Notes: a model not told the origin generated them from the sequence alone. A DNA stretch of 64,000 bases from Neoscytalidium dimidiatum (GCA_037367355.1 CM074703.1:1798001-1862000), one strand, 5' to 3'. Positions 32,103 to 43,582 are shown, numbered from the stretch's first letter. Program-made: numbers and translations.

Positions 32103-34595
32103 AGTGCTGACTTTTCCCCCATTCTCAAGGCTTGCTGACCCTGCTACAGTAAGCAACATTCCTTACATTTCTGAGGGTTCAGCGGGAGTTCGCGTACGTC
32201 GTGCATTCAAAGGTCTTTCAAGGTCTTTCACTCGGTTGGCTCGGTCACGCTTTTTTACTTTATGCATGCCACGTCACGACTCTCATCAAGTTCGGTCTCA
32301 TTCACGGGTTTTCATGCCTTTCCCAATACCAAAAAGTTGCCTCTTTCTCTTCTTCACGACCGCGGTCTAGAGAAAATCCTGTACAACACGGCTTAGCCAG
32401 GGGTCTTCTGCTGCTCTAATTCTCTTCTCACGGAAACCACACTTTTGCTTTGCTTTTTATTCTCTCCGTGAACAGGAGGTTTTTCTCGGGTTGTAGCTAG
32501 TCATTTTCGATTCCCCTTTGCAGAAGAGCCAACGCTCTCGTTTGGCGGGAAGGGATGCTTTTTAGAGCATACTGCGTTTTCTCTCTAAATTGCAAAACTG
32601 CGAGTTCATGACTTTCAGCACGCATACTCTTCGTTTGTGTATTACTGCGCGCGTTTATACCAATGTCTGCTTGGTTTGCTCAGTCGCCTCTTGCCGATGC
32701 TCCTGGTTGTGCATTTACTCGTTTGCAGTCCGATCACGATTCAGTTTGGGTGCCGGCCGCCGACAGACCTTTTTTTCCCGCCGAATGATTCGTCGACCGT
32801 CTCGCACCCGCACCCGCACCCACACCCGCACCCTCGACCTCCGTCTCCCCTGTCCGTTGGGCTGCTAACACGATGATGCCTAGTATGTACATGGCTGCGC
32901 CGCAGTTCCCGCCGACGATGTCCCTCCCAAGACCGCTTATATTCCCGCCCCACACATTGTCGAGCATGTCATCACCACAGTCACCGATCACAGGGTCTAG
33001 CCAGGGGGAACTTGCGGAAAGTTTGAACAGGATGGCCATTGCGACGCAGATGGACGGCAACGCTACGAAGGGGGCGGAGAAGAGGGACTCTGTGCAGCGA
33101 TCGGAAAGTGGGACGTTGTCCAGTCCCGGAGTTATTGGGCAGGGCAGCAGCAGCAACATGGATCAGCGGCTGGCGTAACGGGGCAGCGCAAGCGGAGTTA
33201 GGAGGGAAGCGGGGGTTCTCCTGTCTGGTCAAGCATGCTGCATCGGTTCTCGCATTTGGAATGGCGTCTGGTGGAGCAAGAACAAAAAAGAGCAAAAGAG
33301 CGATCCTAGATTGGACCGGCGTTACAGGCGCAGCATATTCTGCCTCAGAGGCTAGATCTGCTGGCGTGGAGAATTGGGCGTAAGGGGCGGTAAAAGGTGC
33401 AAAACAGATATACATGATAATGTGTAAAAAGAGGGGAGGAATGCCCGAAAATTAAAGACACGGTCGACTCAGCGGCCGACGCAGGCTGACTCCGGGCGGG
33501 CCAGCAGATTGGGTCAGTCGACAGGATCCACGTATTTCTGCCATGCGGTTTTTGTGTGCGGTTGACGTGACCTGCAGTTGCAGCTAAGCCGTTCTGAAGC
33601 GTCTGGATACTTTCAGCAGGGATGGGGGCTATGCGCGTGCCTGAATCATGGCGCACGCGTTTTTTTCATCGCGTCCGACCCAACTTCTGCCTGGAACCCC
33701 GGGCTTCTGGCACGGCAGAGCACGGGAGTCGACATCCTTGCTGCAGCAGCCGTCGAGCACCTGATCTTCTGGCACGTGTGGACGCGTGGGTTGCGCCCCT
33801 GGGGAGCAAGTTTGACCTTTTCGCGCGCTCCACCACTCCAGGACGGGCGAGCATGGGTGTGGAAAGTTTTCTCATGCGCCGGCGCGCGCTTGGGAGAGGA
33901 GCTGCAATCCTCTGCCGGCCAAGACCTTGCTAGGAGTCGATGCCGCTGGCCGGCTTCCCGCTTTTCGTCTAGCGGTACATACCGTCGCTCATGCCGCAAT
34001 GGCGGCAACGTGCCTGACGGCTGCTATTTGCTCGAGGAAGGAATTTCGATGGATGACGGCGGCATGAAAGACGCACACATGGCGGGATAGGCTGGTTGGC
34101 GGCATGTCGTCGCTGTCCAGCGTGGGCCGCACGCAGAGATTTCTCGGCCGGGTCTGGGAGAAGTCGGCGCTGCGTCCGGCGCGCGCAACTCTGCCATGGA
34201 GCAGCGCATGTCGCGACGGCTCTCATCCTTCGAAGTTCAACTGCAGAACAATAATGCGCATCTCGATGGATGTTGAATCCAGCCTCGACTCCGCGGGCAG
34301 TGGCGCTGAGCTGCCCGCATTAGGCTCGGCGGTACCGCAACGAGCAGACGCCTCAGGCCGTTTACGTGTTATCGCAGCGCGGCGGCCAGCGTTATCAAGC
34401 TGGTGGCGCCGTCCAATCATGGCTGTTCTAGCGCAGTGCGGGATAGGGAATCATTGAGTAGCGACCCAGCCCGGAGAGCTGTTCTATCTCTTTTCTCCAC
34501 GATCCGTCTGGAGGTCGAGCTCGAGGCAGCTTTCGGCCCATTCGATCTTGTGTCATCTTCCGCAGCAGCGAGCCGTCGTCGCGGGTGCCGTCACC
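32103..34595. other. Intergenic region with a possible alternative exon
   Basis: 2.5 kb between the RRM gene and urease. The first kilobase may be 3' UTR or a long intron, since 32906-33178 is an open, compositionally protein-like frame (see separate entry). 33.2-34.6 kb has only low-complexity GC-rich ORFs and no recognised gene. Confidence 0.5.
32906..33178 (+). other. Possible alternative 3' exon of the RRM gene
   Basis: A 90-codon open frame starts after GCCGCAG at 32905 with TTCCCG (FPPTMSLPRPLIFPP...) and ends in a stop at 33176-33178. The encoded tail is Ser/Pro-rich with an amphipathic stretch QGELAESLNRMAIATQMDGN and is less obviously composition-driven than other ORFs nearby. A GCTGCTAACACG branch-site match lies about 40 bases upstream. 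Joined to the donor at 32088 in phase 0 it would give a 491-residue-range protein. The 818-bp intron needed would be the longest in this window, so the call is tentative; a separate small gene is another possibility. Confidence 0.35.
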
Positions 34596-36977
34596 ATGCA
34601 GCTCGCGCCCAAGGAGGTGTGACACCCCGGCAGAACTCACGTAACGCCAACACCAGCGCTGCCCCGCATTCGTGCTAACACTCCACCCCAATACAGCTCG
34701 ACAAGCTCGTTATTTCCCAGCTTGGCCTGCTCGCGCAGCGCCGTCTTGCCCGAGGCGTCAAGCTGAACCATGCCGAGGCTACTGTGCGTGCCATTGGACG
34801 CTCCCTTCGCGTGCTTGACGACCCGCTGACTCGGCGCAGGCCCTTATAGCGAACAACCTTCAAGAAGTACTGATCGCCCTCCTCCCTTCCGACGCGAGCC
34901 CCTCCTGTTGACGGCATGACATACAGCTCGTCCGCGATGGCAGGCATACCGTCGCCGATCTCATGTCCATCGGCAAGACCATGCTCGGTCGCCGCCATGT
35001 CCTCCCTTCCGTCGTGAACTCGCTCACCGAGCTGCAAATCGAGGGCACTTTTCCGACCGGCACATATCTTGTCACAGTGCACCACCCTATTAGCACTGAG
35101 GATGGAGACCTGGAGAAGGCTTTGTATGGCAGTTTCCTGCCGGTCCCCAGCCAGGACGTGTTCCCGTCTTGGGACCCGAGTCTGTACGAGGCAAATAAGC
35201 AGCCGGGTGCCGTCATAACCGTGAAGGACAGGATCACTTTGAATGAAGGACGTCAGAGGATAAGGCTGAAGGTCACAAGCAAGGGTGATAGGCCTATACA
35301 GGTACATGGTCCTTCGTCTATTGCGTGCGGCGTTTGGAGCTGATGGTGGATAGGTGGGCTCGCATTACCATTTCGTCGAGACAAACCCGCTGCTGGAGTT
35401 CGACCGCGTCAGGGCACATGGCTTCCGCCTCGATATCCCCGCTGGAACGTCTGTGAGATTTGAGCCTGGCGACACGAAGACCGTCACGCTCGTCCAGATC
35501 GATGGCCACCAGGTCATCAAGGGCGGCAACAACCTGGCGTCCGGATACATCAAGGACTTCTCCATTGCTGAAGGCTTGGTCGAACGTCTGCAAGCCGGTG
35601 GTTTCCTGCATGCTCCCGAGCCCGCTGGCGATGCGGCCCACATCGATGTTGCTTCTATGGAGAGACATGCGTACGTGAGCATGTTTGGCCCCACTACCGG
35701 TGATCTCGTGCGTCTTGGCGCGACAGATCTGTGGATCCAGGTCGAGAAAGACTTCACGCATTACGGAGATGAATGCTCTTTCGGCGGTGGTAAATCGTTG
35801 CGAGAGGGAATGGGACAGGCTGGTGGACGCTCCGACTCTGAATCTCTGGACACGGTCATTACCAACGCCCTCATTGTCGACTGGTCCGGTATCTACAAGG
35901 CAGATATTGGCATCAAAAACGGTCTTATCGTTGGCATTGGCAAAGCTGGTAATCCCGATGTCATGAAGGGTGTTCATCCCAACCTGGTCATTGGTTCTTG
36001 CACGGATGTCATTGCCGGCGAAGGCAAGATCATCACGGCTGGAGGTTTTGATACGCATATCCATTTTATTTGCCCGCAACAGGCTTATGAGGCTATCGCG
36101 TCTGGTATTACGACGATGCTTGGTGGAGGAACTGGTCCAAGGTACGCTCTCTCATTTGTTCTCCGAAATTCTCACTCACAATGCTATTAGTACTGGCACA
36201 AATGCCACAACCTGCACGCCCGGCAAGACACACATTCGCCAGATGCTCCAGGCATGTGACGGCTTACCGGTCAACTATGGTATCACGGGCAAAGGCAATG
36301 ACGCCGAATTACTGCCGCTTCGGGAGCAGTGCGAGGCAGGTGTGGTCGGTCTGAAGCTACACGAGGACTGGGGCAGCACACCCGCCGCCATCGACGCTTG
36401 CCTAACTGTCTGCGATGAATATGATGTTCAGACGTTGATTCATACTGACACGCTGAACGAGTCCGGCTTCGTTGAGCAGACTATCAAGGCATTCAAGGGA
36501 CGAGCCATCCACACCTACCACACCGAAGGTGCAGGGGGTGGCCACGCCCCGGACATCATCTCTGTAGTAGAACATGAAAACGTCCTTCCATCCAGCACCA
36601 ACCCAACCAGGCCGTACACGCGGAACACACTGGACGAGCATCTGGACATGCTGATGGTCTGCCACCACCTTTCTCGCAACATCCCGGAAGACGTCGCATT
36701 TGCCGAATCGCGCATCCGAGCCGAGACCATCGCGGCAGAAGACGTGCTGCACGATCTAGGCGCCATCAGCATGATGTCGTCCGATTCGCAGGCCATGGGC
36801 AGGTGCGGCGAGGTGATAACGCGCACCTGGCACACCGCCCACAAGAACAAGGTTCAACGCGGCCAGCTGCCCGAGGACGCGGGCACGCCCGCGGACAACT
36901 TCCGCGTCAAGCGCTACGTCTCCAAGTACACCATCAACCCGGCGCTGGCCCAGGGCATGGGCCACCTCATCGGCAGC

Positions 36978-37013
<36 letters not shown>

Positions 37014-37403
37014 GACCCGGCCTACTTCGGCGTCAAGCCGAAGCTGGTCATCAAGAGCGGCATGATTTCGTATGCGCAGATGGGCGACCCGAACGCGTCG
37101 ATCCCGACCATCGAACCCATCTACATGCGGCCCATGTTCGCGCCGCTCGTCCCGAGCACGAGCGTCACGTTCGTCAGCAAGGCGAGCATCGAAAACGGTG
37201 TCGTTGCCAGCTACGGCTTGAAGAAGCGCGTGGAGGCGGTCAAGGGGTGCAGGACGATCGGGAAGAAGGATATGAAGTTCAACGATGTGAGGCCGAAGAT
37301 GAAGGTTGATCCGGAGAGGTATACCGTCGAGGCGGATGGTCAGCTATGTACAGCTGAGCCGGCGGAGTGGTTGCCGTTGGCGCAGGCGTATTTCGTGTAC
37401 TGA
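34596..37403 (+). CDS. URE1: Urease (urea amidohydrolase)
   Basis: Exons 34596-34616, 34697-34783, 34840-34866, 34927-35301, 35354-36141 and 36191-37403 give 836 residues, the normal length for a fused eukaryotic urease (gamma, beta and alpha parts in one chain). It hydrolyses urea to ammonia and carbamate in the cytosol. The dinickel site is complete and aligns with jack bean numbering minus two: His405 and His407 (FDTHIHF), carbamylated Lys488 (GLKLHEDWG), His517 (LIHTDT), His543 ([10 protein letters not shown]) and Asp631 (SSDSQAMGR). The flap region [13 protein letters not shown] is present. The gamma-like N-terminus comes from two very short exons (21 and 27 bp) around an 87-bp exon, [27 protein letters not shown]. 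Activation requires UreD/UreF/UreG-type accessory proteins, not encoded here. Confidence 0.97.
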
Positions 37404-38274
37404 GAGGCAGGAATGCAGACTGGAGAATAGGACGTTTCGCCTTCGGATGTGGATCTTGAGAAATAAAACGTGTGCAGAAAATGATAGAGAAGTGGGGGGA
37501 AAAAAAAAGGAAAATTGCACCATTGGAATTGCGTAGGAGGTACGAAGAAGGCTTTCCCTTTTATCCTCTGGTCGGAAGGCTTTCTATGGTTACATTCATA
37601 CCTTGGGTAGCTGTAATACGAGGTCGATCGTGGAAACTATTGTGTATAATGCGGTCGTCGCCTGTCGCAGGTCATAGGGAGTTGAAGTCGTCCAAATGTG
37701 AAAGCTTTAAGAAGATGCATGGCCATTGCGTCCTACCTGGTGCTTCAATCCCACACGTGTATTTGCATTTGCTATTGTGGCGCCACGGATTCTCATATGT
37801 ATGCCTAGAAAATCACTGCGCAGAGGTCTTCTGTTCCCTCCCTCACCCTCAGTGAGTACTTCCTGAGCGGGTTGCAGTCAATCGTTTTCCATAACATGTC
37901 ATAGGGCGCCATAGCTCCCGACAGCGGTCCCCTAACTCCGGCTGCCGGCCGGCGTCCCCATCCATGTCGCCATCACATTTGACAAACAGCATCCCACTTT
38001 CCACGCTTCTGACAACACAACCTCTCTCCGCCATTGGAACCCGCGCCACCCACCATCACCTTCCATCTGTTTCGAGCGTCCGATACCCAAAGAAACCAGA
38101 GCACGGAACCCCACGAGTCGCCCTCTCGAGAGGCCCGCCACGCAAACGGAAACGAAAAGCTACCCCGCATACAAAAACAATACCTTCCTCTGGTGAAAGA
38201 AGAAGAGAGAGAAAAAAAAAAAGAAAGAGTTTGGACTATAAAATATTGAAATAAAAATAAAAAAAAATAGAACG
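37404..38274. other. Intergenic region
   Basis: 870 bp between urease and the omega-amidase. An A-rich run (38211-38268) ends directly at the next ATG, giving an A-rich Kozak region. No gene is supported. Confidence 0.6.
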
Positions 38275-39213
38275 ATGTCCAAGCTCCTCAAGCAACCCGT
38301 CAAGCTCGCCCTCGTGCAGCTGGCGACGGGCGCCAGCAAGGCGGACAACCTGGCGCGGGCGCGCAGCAAGGTGCTGGAGGCGGCCGCCAACGGGGCCAAG
38401 ATCGTGGTGCTGCCCGAGTGCTTCAACTCGCCGTACGGCGTCAAGTACTTCTCCAAGTACGCCGAGACGCTGCACACGGGCACGGGCAAGACCCCGACCG
38501 AGGACGAGAGCCCCAGCTGGCACGCGCTGGCGAGCGTGGCGCGCGAGGCGGGCGCGTACGTCGTCGGGGGGTCGATACCGGAGCGGGTTGCGAAGGAGCA
38601 GGCGGCGGCCGGCGGCAGCGACGACGGCGACGGCGAGACGCTCTACAACACGAGCCTGACGTTCGGCCCCGGCGGGCAGCTGCTGGCGACGCACCGCAAG
38701 GTGCACCTGTTCGACATCGACATCCCCGGCAAGATCGCGTTCCGCGAGTCGGACGCGCTGTCGCCCGGCAACAAGGTGACGCTGGTCGACCTGCCCGAGT
38801 ACGGCCGCGTCGCCGTCGCCATCTGCTACGACGTCCGCTTCCCGGAGCTGGCCATGGTCGCCGCCCGCAAGGGCGCCTTCCTGCTGCTCTACCCCGGCGC
38901 CTTCAACCTCACCACCGGCGCCCTGCACTGGGAGCTGCTGGCCCGCGCCCGCGCCGTCGACAACCAGGTGTACGTCGGCCTGTGCAGCCCCGCCCGCGAC
39001 ATGGGCGCGGATTACAACGCGTGGGGCCACAGCATGGTGGTGGATCCGAACGCGGAGAAGCTGGTCGAGGCCGGGGAGGGCGAGGAGATTGTGTACGCGG
39101 AGCTGAGCGGGGACAGGATCGAGGAGGTGAGGAAGGGGATTCCGATCTACGGGCAGAGGAGGTTCGACGTCTATCCGGATGTTAGCGCAGGGAAGGTGAA
39201 GTTTGACGAGTAG
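38275..39213 (+). CDS. NIT3: Nitrilase-superfamily omega-amidase (Nit2/Nit3 type)
   Basis: A single exon of 312 residues. The catalytic triad of the carbon-nitrogen hydrolase fold is clear: Glu48 in VVLPECFNSPYG, Lys142 in HRKVHLFDIDIPG and Cys184 in AICYDVRFPE. The HLFDIDIPG and CYDVRFPELA blocks and the length fit the Nit2/yeast Nit3 branch, which hydrolyses alpha-ketoglutaramate and alpha-ketosuccinamate (products of glutamine and asparagine transamination) and repairs deaminated glutathione in related members. An extra hydrophilic loop, EQAAAGGSDDGDGETL (about 108-123), precedes the catalytic Lys region. There are no introns, unlike most genes here. It follows urease on the same strand; both release ammonia, but no shared regulatory site was identified. 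Confidence 0.94.
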   Translation: MSKLLKQPVKLALVQLATGASKADNLARARSKVLEAAANGAKIVVLPECFNSPYGVKYFSKYAETLHTGTGKTPTEDESPSWHALASVAREAGAYVVGGSIPERVAKEQAAAGGSDDGDGETLYNTSLTFGPGGQLLATHRKVHLFDIDIPGKIAFRESDALSPGNKVTLVDLPEYGRVAVAICYDVRFPELAMVAARKGAFLLLYPGAFNLTTGALHWELLARARAVDNQVYVGLCSPARDMGADYNAWGHSMVVDPNAEKLVEAGEGEEIVYAELSGDRIEEVRKGIPIYGQRRFDVYPDVSAGKVKFDE

Positions 39214-39727
39214 TGGACCGAAAAAGAGAGGGTGCGTCGCTGTGAAGGTCGAGGTTGAAAGGCCCTTTCTAATGGATACAGAGATACAGGGCATGATTTG
39301 GTTGGACCATCAGTATGTCGTTCCTGTGATGGTCGGTAAAAGGACTGAAATGTTCAAGAATATCAGAAAGAATCTCGTCCTGACGGCTGCTTCCACTGCC
39401 CACAAGATGCGCATGACAACGGCCGTCATTGCCTTTGCATATTTTCTATATTAAAGGGTCTGCCTCATAGTATCGAAGAGAAAAAGGGAACCTAGCTACA
39501 AGAACCCCCATCCCACGACCGTAATCCCCGGGCAGATGTGACTTCGTAGAATTCTGTACCGAAGGCTGGCATATCCGTCGACTTCCAACCCCAAATGCCG
39601 ATAATGTCGCCCCCATGTGAGGGAGCACTCGCTGTTGACCAATCTGACCTAAACAACCAAGTTCGCGGCCATTGCTGACCGGAACGGGAGAAACCAAAGG
39701 CATGCATGCTGCGCGGTTCGGCCGAAC
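39214..39727. other. Convergent 3' flanks
   Basis: 514 bp between the omega-amidase stop and the stop of the minus-strand 1284-residue protein. No gene is seen. Confidence 0.65.
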
Positions 39728-42700
39728 TTAGAAGACATGGCTGAGCCAAAGAACCAAGACGACGATCACGACAACAATCTCGAGAATGAAGGCGACCAAA
39801 GCGCACTTCTTCTGCAGCTGACCAACGTGGTAAATCTCACGACCGCTCATGTGGAACATGAGGCTGTCCAGCGTGCCGAAGAACATGAGGATGGCCGCCG
39901 GGGGAAACCAAGCGCATATCGCGAAGATGATCCAGGAGAGCATCTTCTTCTTCTGCATAGCATCAACCATGTTCGAAGAGTCCGGGCGAGGGCGCTGGAC
40001 GAGGTGGGGTGAGTTGCGGTAGAGAGGCGCGATGGTGCGCGTGGAGCCTGGACGAATAGTGTTGATGTACTCCGAGCGCTCACTACCAAAGACTAGGCTA
40101 TCATTGTGACGAAGCTCCAAAGGGAAAGGAGAGGTCATGCCCCGGACCGATGCACGTGGCATACTCAAGCCGTTAACCCTTGGCGTTGACGTCCTGGAGG
40201 ATGAAGTTTGAGATGCGGCTTTCATCTTACGATAACGCTCAGCCCGGCTTGAAGCATCGGCGCGAAGGCTGTCGATCTGCTTTCCGTACGAGTTAACTGC
40301 TGGGAACCGGCTGGACTTGCTGCTAACGATGCTTCCCTGAGCCAGAGGAGATTGACGGTGGGTGGTGGGAGTTTGGAAATTGGTAAATTGGTCTGGGCCA
40401 ACCATTCCGCCGGCAGTAGGACTGTAAATTGTAGCCTTTTCGGGCCTGCCCAAAAGGCTTTGCCGAGCAGGGGTGGAAACAGACCGCGGAGATCCAGCGA
40501 AGATCTCCTTGTACGCTTTGATGTTGCTCGACGGGCTGGATGAGCTGCCTACAGTACTGCTTCCAGCGTGTCTCATTCCAGTGCCCATAGGAGTTCCAGT
40601 TAGGTTTCCCTTCGGACCAACGACAGCAAACTTGTCAAATGAGTTGACACGAGACTCCATCAGGACTGGCGAGCTTGGTCCTTCCAGACCCCGATGTTTG
40701 GCCTTCTGGGCCAGCGGCGACATCTCATGTTCTTCCGTTATAATCTCCTCGCTTGGGCCGTTGGCAAGCAAGTTCCTCATCTGCTCTGGCGTAAGCTGCC
40801 AAGGATGGGTATCCACCGACTTCGCACTGCTGGCCATCGAACGGCGAGAGTCCCTCGCATGGCGACCGTTGCGGATGAAGGACAGTTGACTGTCACGTGG
40901 AAAGCGCGGAATAGTCTTGATCTCGGTAGGCGACATCATTACAGGGCTGATCTGGACGCTATCGTCGGTCTTGTTCTTGCGCCAGGGATTCGTGTTTGAC
41001 CGCTTGGGAGGGGTGACATTCTGGACGGTAAGCTTTTCATGGTGCGCCTGGCCGTGAGAACCATCCCGGGAATGGTCTCCGCCAGTCGTAGTCGGACCTA
41101 AAGTCTCCCAGTCACCATCTGTACCTTCTGTACCCATAGTCGCGGGTGAATCGTTGCGGGGGCTAGCCGGACCTGGCGAAGTTGAACGCATCCACATAAC
41201 AGGGATATCATTGCCCATATTGCTGTGTTCCGCGCTGGCAACCATGGCTTGCTTGCGGAGACCAAGTCCGAGCTGTCCCGAGGCCACGTTCTCCTGGTTC
41301 GACATTGGGAATGCGAGGCCACCAACGCTGATATCGTCAGATCCCATACTCGCCTCGGTCTTGCTGCTACCCAAGCTGCTCTGCGAGTGCTCTGACGGCT
41401 TCTGATGAAACTGCTCGTACTCCGGAGTGCCCCTTTGACTCTCCAGTTGATCTATGAATTGCTGCAGTGGAGATGGTGGCAATTTATCTCCTTCTGACAG
41501 GCGGCTGCCTTCCGTGATCACAGACATTCTGTTGGCCGGGTCGATGTTTGTGGAAATACCCAAGAGTTTACGAGTATCTCCATAAGACGAAGCACGGTTG
41601 GAGAAATCGTCGGAGGCATACTTGTAAGCCTGTCCCGGCAACTCTGCCGCACCAGGAGCCAGCGGTGGGAGAGACCTCGGCGGAAGTCCCATGGGAGAGC
41701 GCATGAGAGTCGGAAACTTCGAGCTTGTACCATCTTGTGGAGTGACTGGGCTACTAACAGGACTCTCTGGATTGCCGCTGTTGCGAACATTATCGAGACC
41801 GAAATCAAACTGACTCAGGCCGGAAGTGCGGTCGATACGCGGACTTGAGGGGAGAATTCCACGGAGACTAGGAACCTTGATTGTGGCGTCGTCATCTTCA
41901 TCATCTGTGATAAGGTCATCCGTTGAGACAGTTCCCTCGGCCCTCTCGATGTCACCATACTGGTCATAGATATTGCCAATGGTGTTGTCCATAGCCTTCG
42001 AGGTATATGGATTTGTGTGGCTGGCCGCGGAAGGACGTGCAGAATGGTTGTAGATCGAGTGACGAGGTGTGTCATCGAACTGATAAGTGACCTCACCACT
42101 ATAGTCTGTAATCTGATTCTGAACGCCGAACGGGACGCTGCGACGATTGTTCAGCGGCCCGAAGTACATAGAGTTCGAGTCAAACTCTGAATTTGCGTAC
42201 TCTGAGCCTTGGTCGTAGTGAGCGATTGCCGAATCGGAGTACGTCTCCCAGGTATCACCCGATGGACGGGTCTCTTCCACACTGCCACGATCAGGCATAG
42301 AGAATGCTGAAGGGTTCCGATCGTCTGTTTCGGTAACAGCGGAGATCTTCGAAGTGTGGGCATACGGAATCGCTTTGAATTCGTCTGTAGTGTCCTGGTG
42401 CTTAGATTCTTTCCTCTTGAACACTGTTCGGGCACGCTCCATCATGGACGTGCGACGAGGGGGCTTCTCCTCATCGGAAGGCATGGCGATCGCCGAGGAC
42501 AAGATGGCTTCGGCATGGTCGTGAGGGAGATGCTTTTCGGGCGCCTTGGGAGCTTGGAATCTGGTCTTCGCGATGGATGCATGCGCTGACATCAAATCGT
42601 TGAATAGCGGTCGCTGAGGGCGCTCGGATGGGCCGTCGCCCTTGCCAGCAGAGGGGTCCATGGCGGACGGAAGAAGATTGTCCAGAGACGTCCTGTGAAA

Positions 42701-43582
42701 GTAGTCATTGCTTTCATTTTCAAGGTCTGCGGGGGTTTCCAGGTTTGAAAGGTACAAGGAGTTGTGGGGATTAACAACATCAAATGACGTGCCTCGGAAG
42801 TGAAGAACAGCTGGAGTAGCCGGTGGGGTATCAATCAGTGACGGTGTGAGCTCAGGATTCGATTCGCGCGGCCAGACATTGAGCGGCGGGGTGGGCTGTG
42901 TGGTGAGCTTCGACTGCGGCGGCTCGGGAAAAGGAAACTTGGATAGTGTAAAGGTGGAGGTGCTGGCTAGACCACCCGTCGAGAGCAAGTCAAGGCTTGA
43001 AGGGTCGGAGTGGATGGGCGAAGAGATGAGTGGCCGGTGGATCTCGATGTCCTTGGGGCGCGGTAGTCTCTTCCTAGACCCTAATCCAAAGTCCCGCGGG
43101 CGGGTTGACGTGTTGGAATTGCCGACGGGCGGAAGATCTGCTGCGGAGACGTTGAGCCTCGCAATGTCGCGGAGACCCAACGACGGCGGCTGCTGCTGAA
43201 GAGCTGGAAGAGAGCGGGAAGAGGCCACGAGCGGACGTGCGAACGGAGACTCGGGATCGTGACGAGGCGGGTCAGAGCGGGGGATGGACGGAGGTGTCGG
43301 AGGGAGAGGCGGAGGTTGAGTTGGCGGAAGGAGAGGCTCGCGCTCGCTCGCGTTCAAGTGAGCTGCGGCCGACTTCCTCTTGAGCCGCCTACCGCGCGGT
43401 GGATCTGGAGTGGATGGAGAAGCCTGTTGCTTGCGGTACTCGTGTAGGGAGAGAGATTGGATGGGAGTGTAGGAGCGCGTCGATGACGCAGAAGGCGGCG
43501 AGTGGTATGAATTCTGTGGCGAGTGCGAGGGCGTGACTGGAGTTGCGACGCGCTGGTGGAGCGTCGCCGAAAAGGTAGCCAT
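39728..43582 (-). CDS. Large Ser/Pro-rich protein with two C-terminal membrane segments
   Basis: An intron-free frame of 1284 residues. Residues 1-1200 are low-complexity, Ser/Pro/Thr-rich and presumably disordered, with many SP/TP sites and basic patches such as RGRRLKRKSAAAH (about 63-75) and RARTVFKRKESKH. Residues 1215-1236 (LSWIIFAICAWFPPAAILMFFG) and 1260-1281 (ALVAFILEIVVVIVVLVLWL) form two TM helices with a short loop MSGREIYHVGQLQKKC, so the protein is a tail-anchored hairpin with a long, likely cytosolic N-terminus. Numerous SP/TP sites suggest control by proline-directed kinases (inference). I recognise no enzymatic domain. The single 3.9-kb exon is confident because the frame is uninterrupted and the C-terminus is coherent; the function is unknown. 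Confidence 0.88.
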   Translation of the reverse strand: MATFSATLHQRVATPVTPSHSPQNSYHSPPSASSTRSYTPIQSLSLHEYRKQQASPSTPDPPRGRRLKRKSAAAHLNASEREPLLPPTQPPPLPPTPPSIPRSDPPRHDPESPFARPLVASSRSLPALQQQPPSLGLRDIARLNVSAADLPPVGNSNTSTRPRDFGLGSRKRLPRPKDIEIHRPLISSPIHSDPSSLDLLSTGGLASTSTFTLSKFPFPEPPQSKLTTQPTPPLNVWPRESNPELTPSLIDTPPATPAVLHFRGTSFDVVNPHNSLYLSNLETPADLENESNDYFHRTSLDNLLPSAMDPSAGKGDGPSERPQRPLFNDLMSAHASIAKTRFQAPKAPEKHLPHDHAEAILSSAIAMPSDEEKPPRRTSMMERARTVFKRKESKHQDTTDEFKAIPYAHTSKISAVTETDDRNPSAFSMPDRGSVEETRPSGDTWETYSDSAIAHYDQGSEYANSEFDSNSMYFGPLNNRRSVPFGVQNQITDYSGEVTYQFDDTPRHSIYNHSARPSAASHTNPYTSKAMDNTIGNIYDQYGDIERAEGTVSTDDLITDDEDDDATIKVPSLRGILPSSPRIDRTSGLSQFDFGLDNVRNSGNPESPVSSPVTPQDGTSSKFPTLMRSPMGLPPRSLPPLAPGAAELPGQAYKYASDDFSNRASSYGDTRKLLGISTNIDPANRMSVITEGSRLSEGDKLPPSPLQQFIDQLESQRGTPEYEQFHQKPSEHSQSSLGSSKTEASMGSDDISVGGLAFPMSNQENVASGQLGLGLRKQAMVASAEHSNMGNDIPVMWMRSTSPGPASPRNDSPATMGTEGTDGDWETLGPTTTGGDHSRDGSHGQAHHEKLTVQNVTPPKRSNTNPWRKNKTDDSVQISPVMMSPTEIKTIPRFPRDSQLSFIRNGRHARDSRRSMASSAKSVDTHPWQLTPEQMRNLLANGPSEEIITEEHEMSPLAQKAKHRGLEGPSSPVLMESRVNSFDKFAVVGPKGNLTGTPMGTGMRHAGSSTVGSSSSPSSNIKAYKEIFAGSPRSVSTPARQSLLGRPEKATIYSPTAGGMVGPDQFTNFQTPTTHRQSPLAQGSIVSSKSSRFPAVNSYGKQIDSLRADASSRAERYRKMKAASQTSSSRTSTPRVNGLSMPRASVRGMTSPFPLELRHNDSLVFGSERSEYINTIRPGSTRTIAPLYRNSPHLVQRPRPDSSNMVDAMQKKKMLSWIIFAICAWFPPAAILMFFGTLDSLMFHMSGREIYHVGQLQKKCALVAFILEIVVVIVVLVLWLSHVF

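Noticed and set aside
31182..32159. A 325-codon minus-strand frame opposite the RRM gene
   Set aside because: It is a shadow of the conserved RRM exons, whose RNP motifs on the plus strand decide the strand.
33578..34090. A 170-codon frame between the RRM gene and urease
   Set aside because: No recognised motif and equally open frames on the other strand; judged non-coding.
38236..39294. A 352-codon minus-strand frame opposite the omega-amidase
   Set aside because: The plus strand has the full catalytic triad of the nitrilase fold; the antisense frame is a GC-bias shadow.
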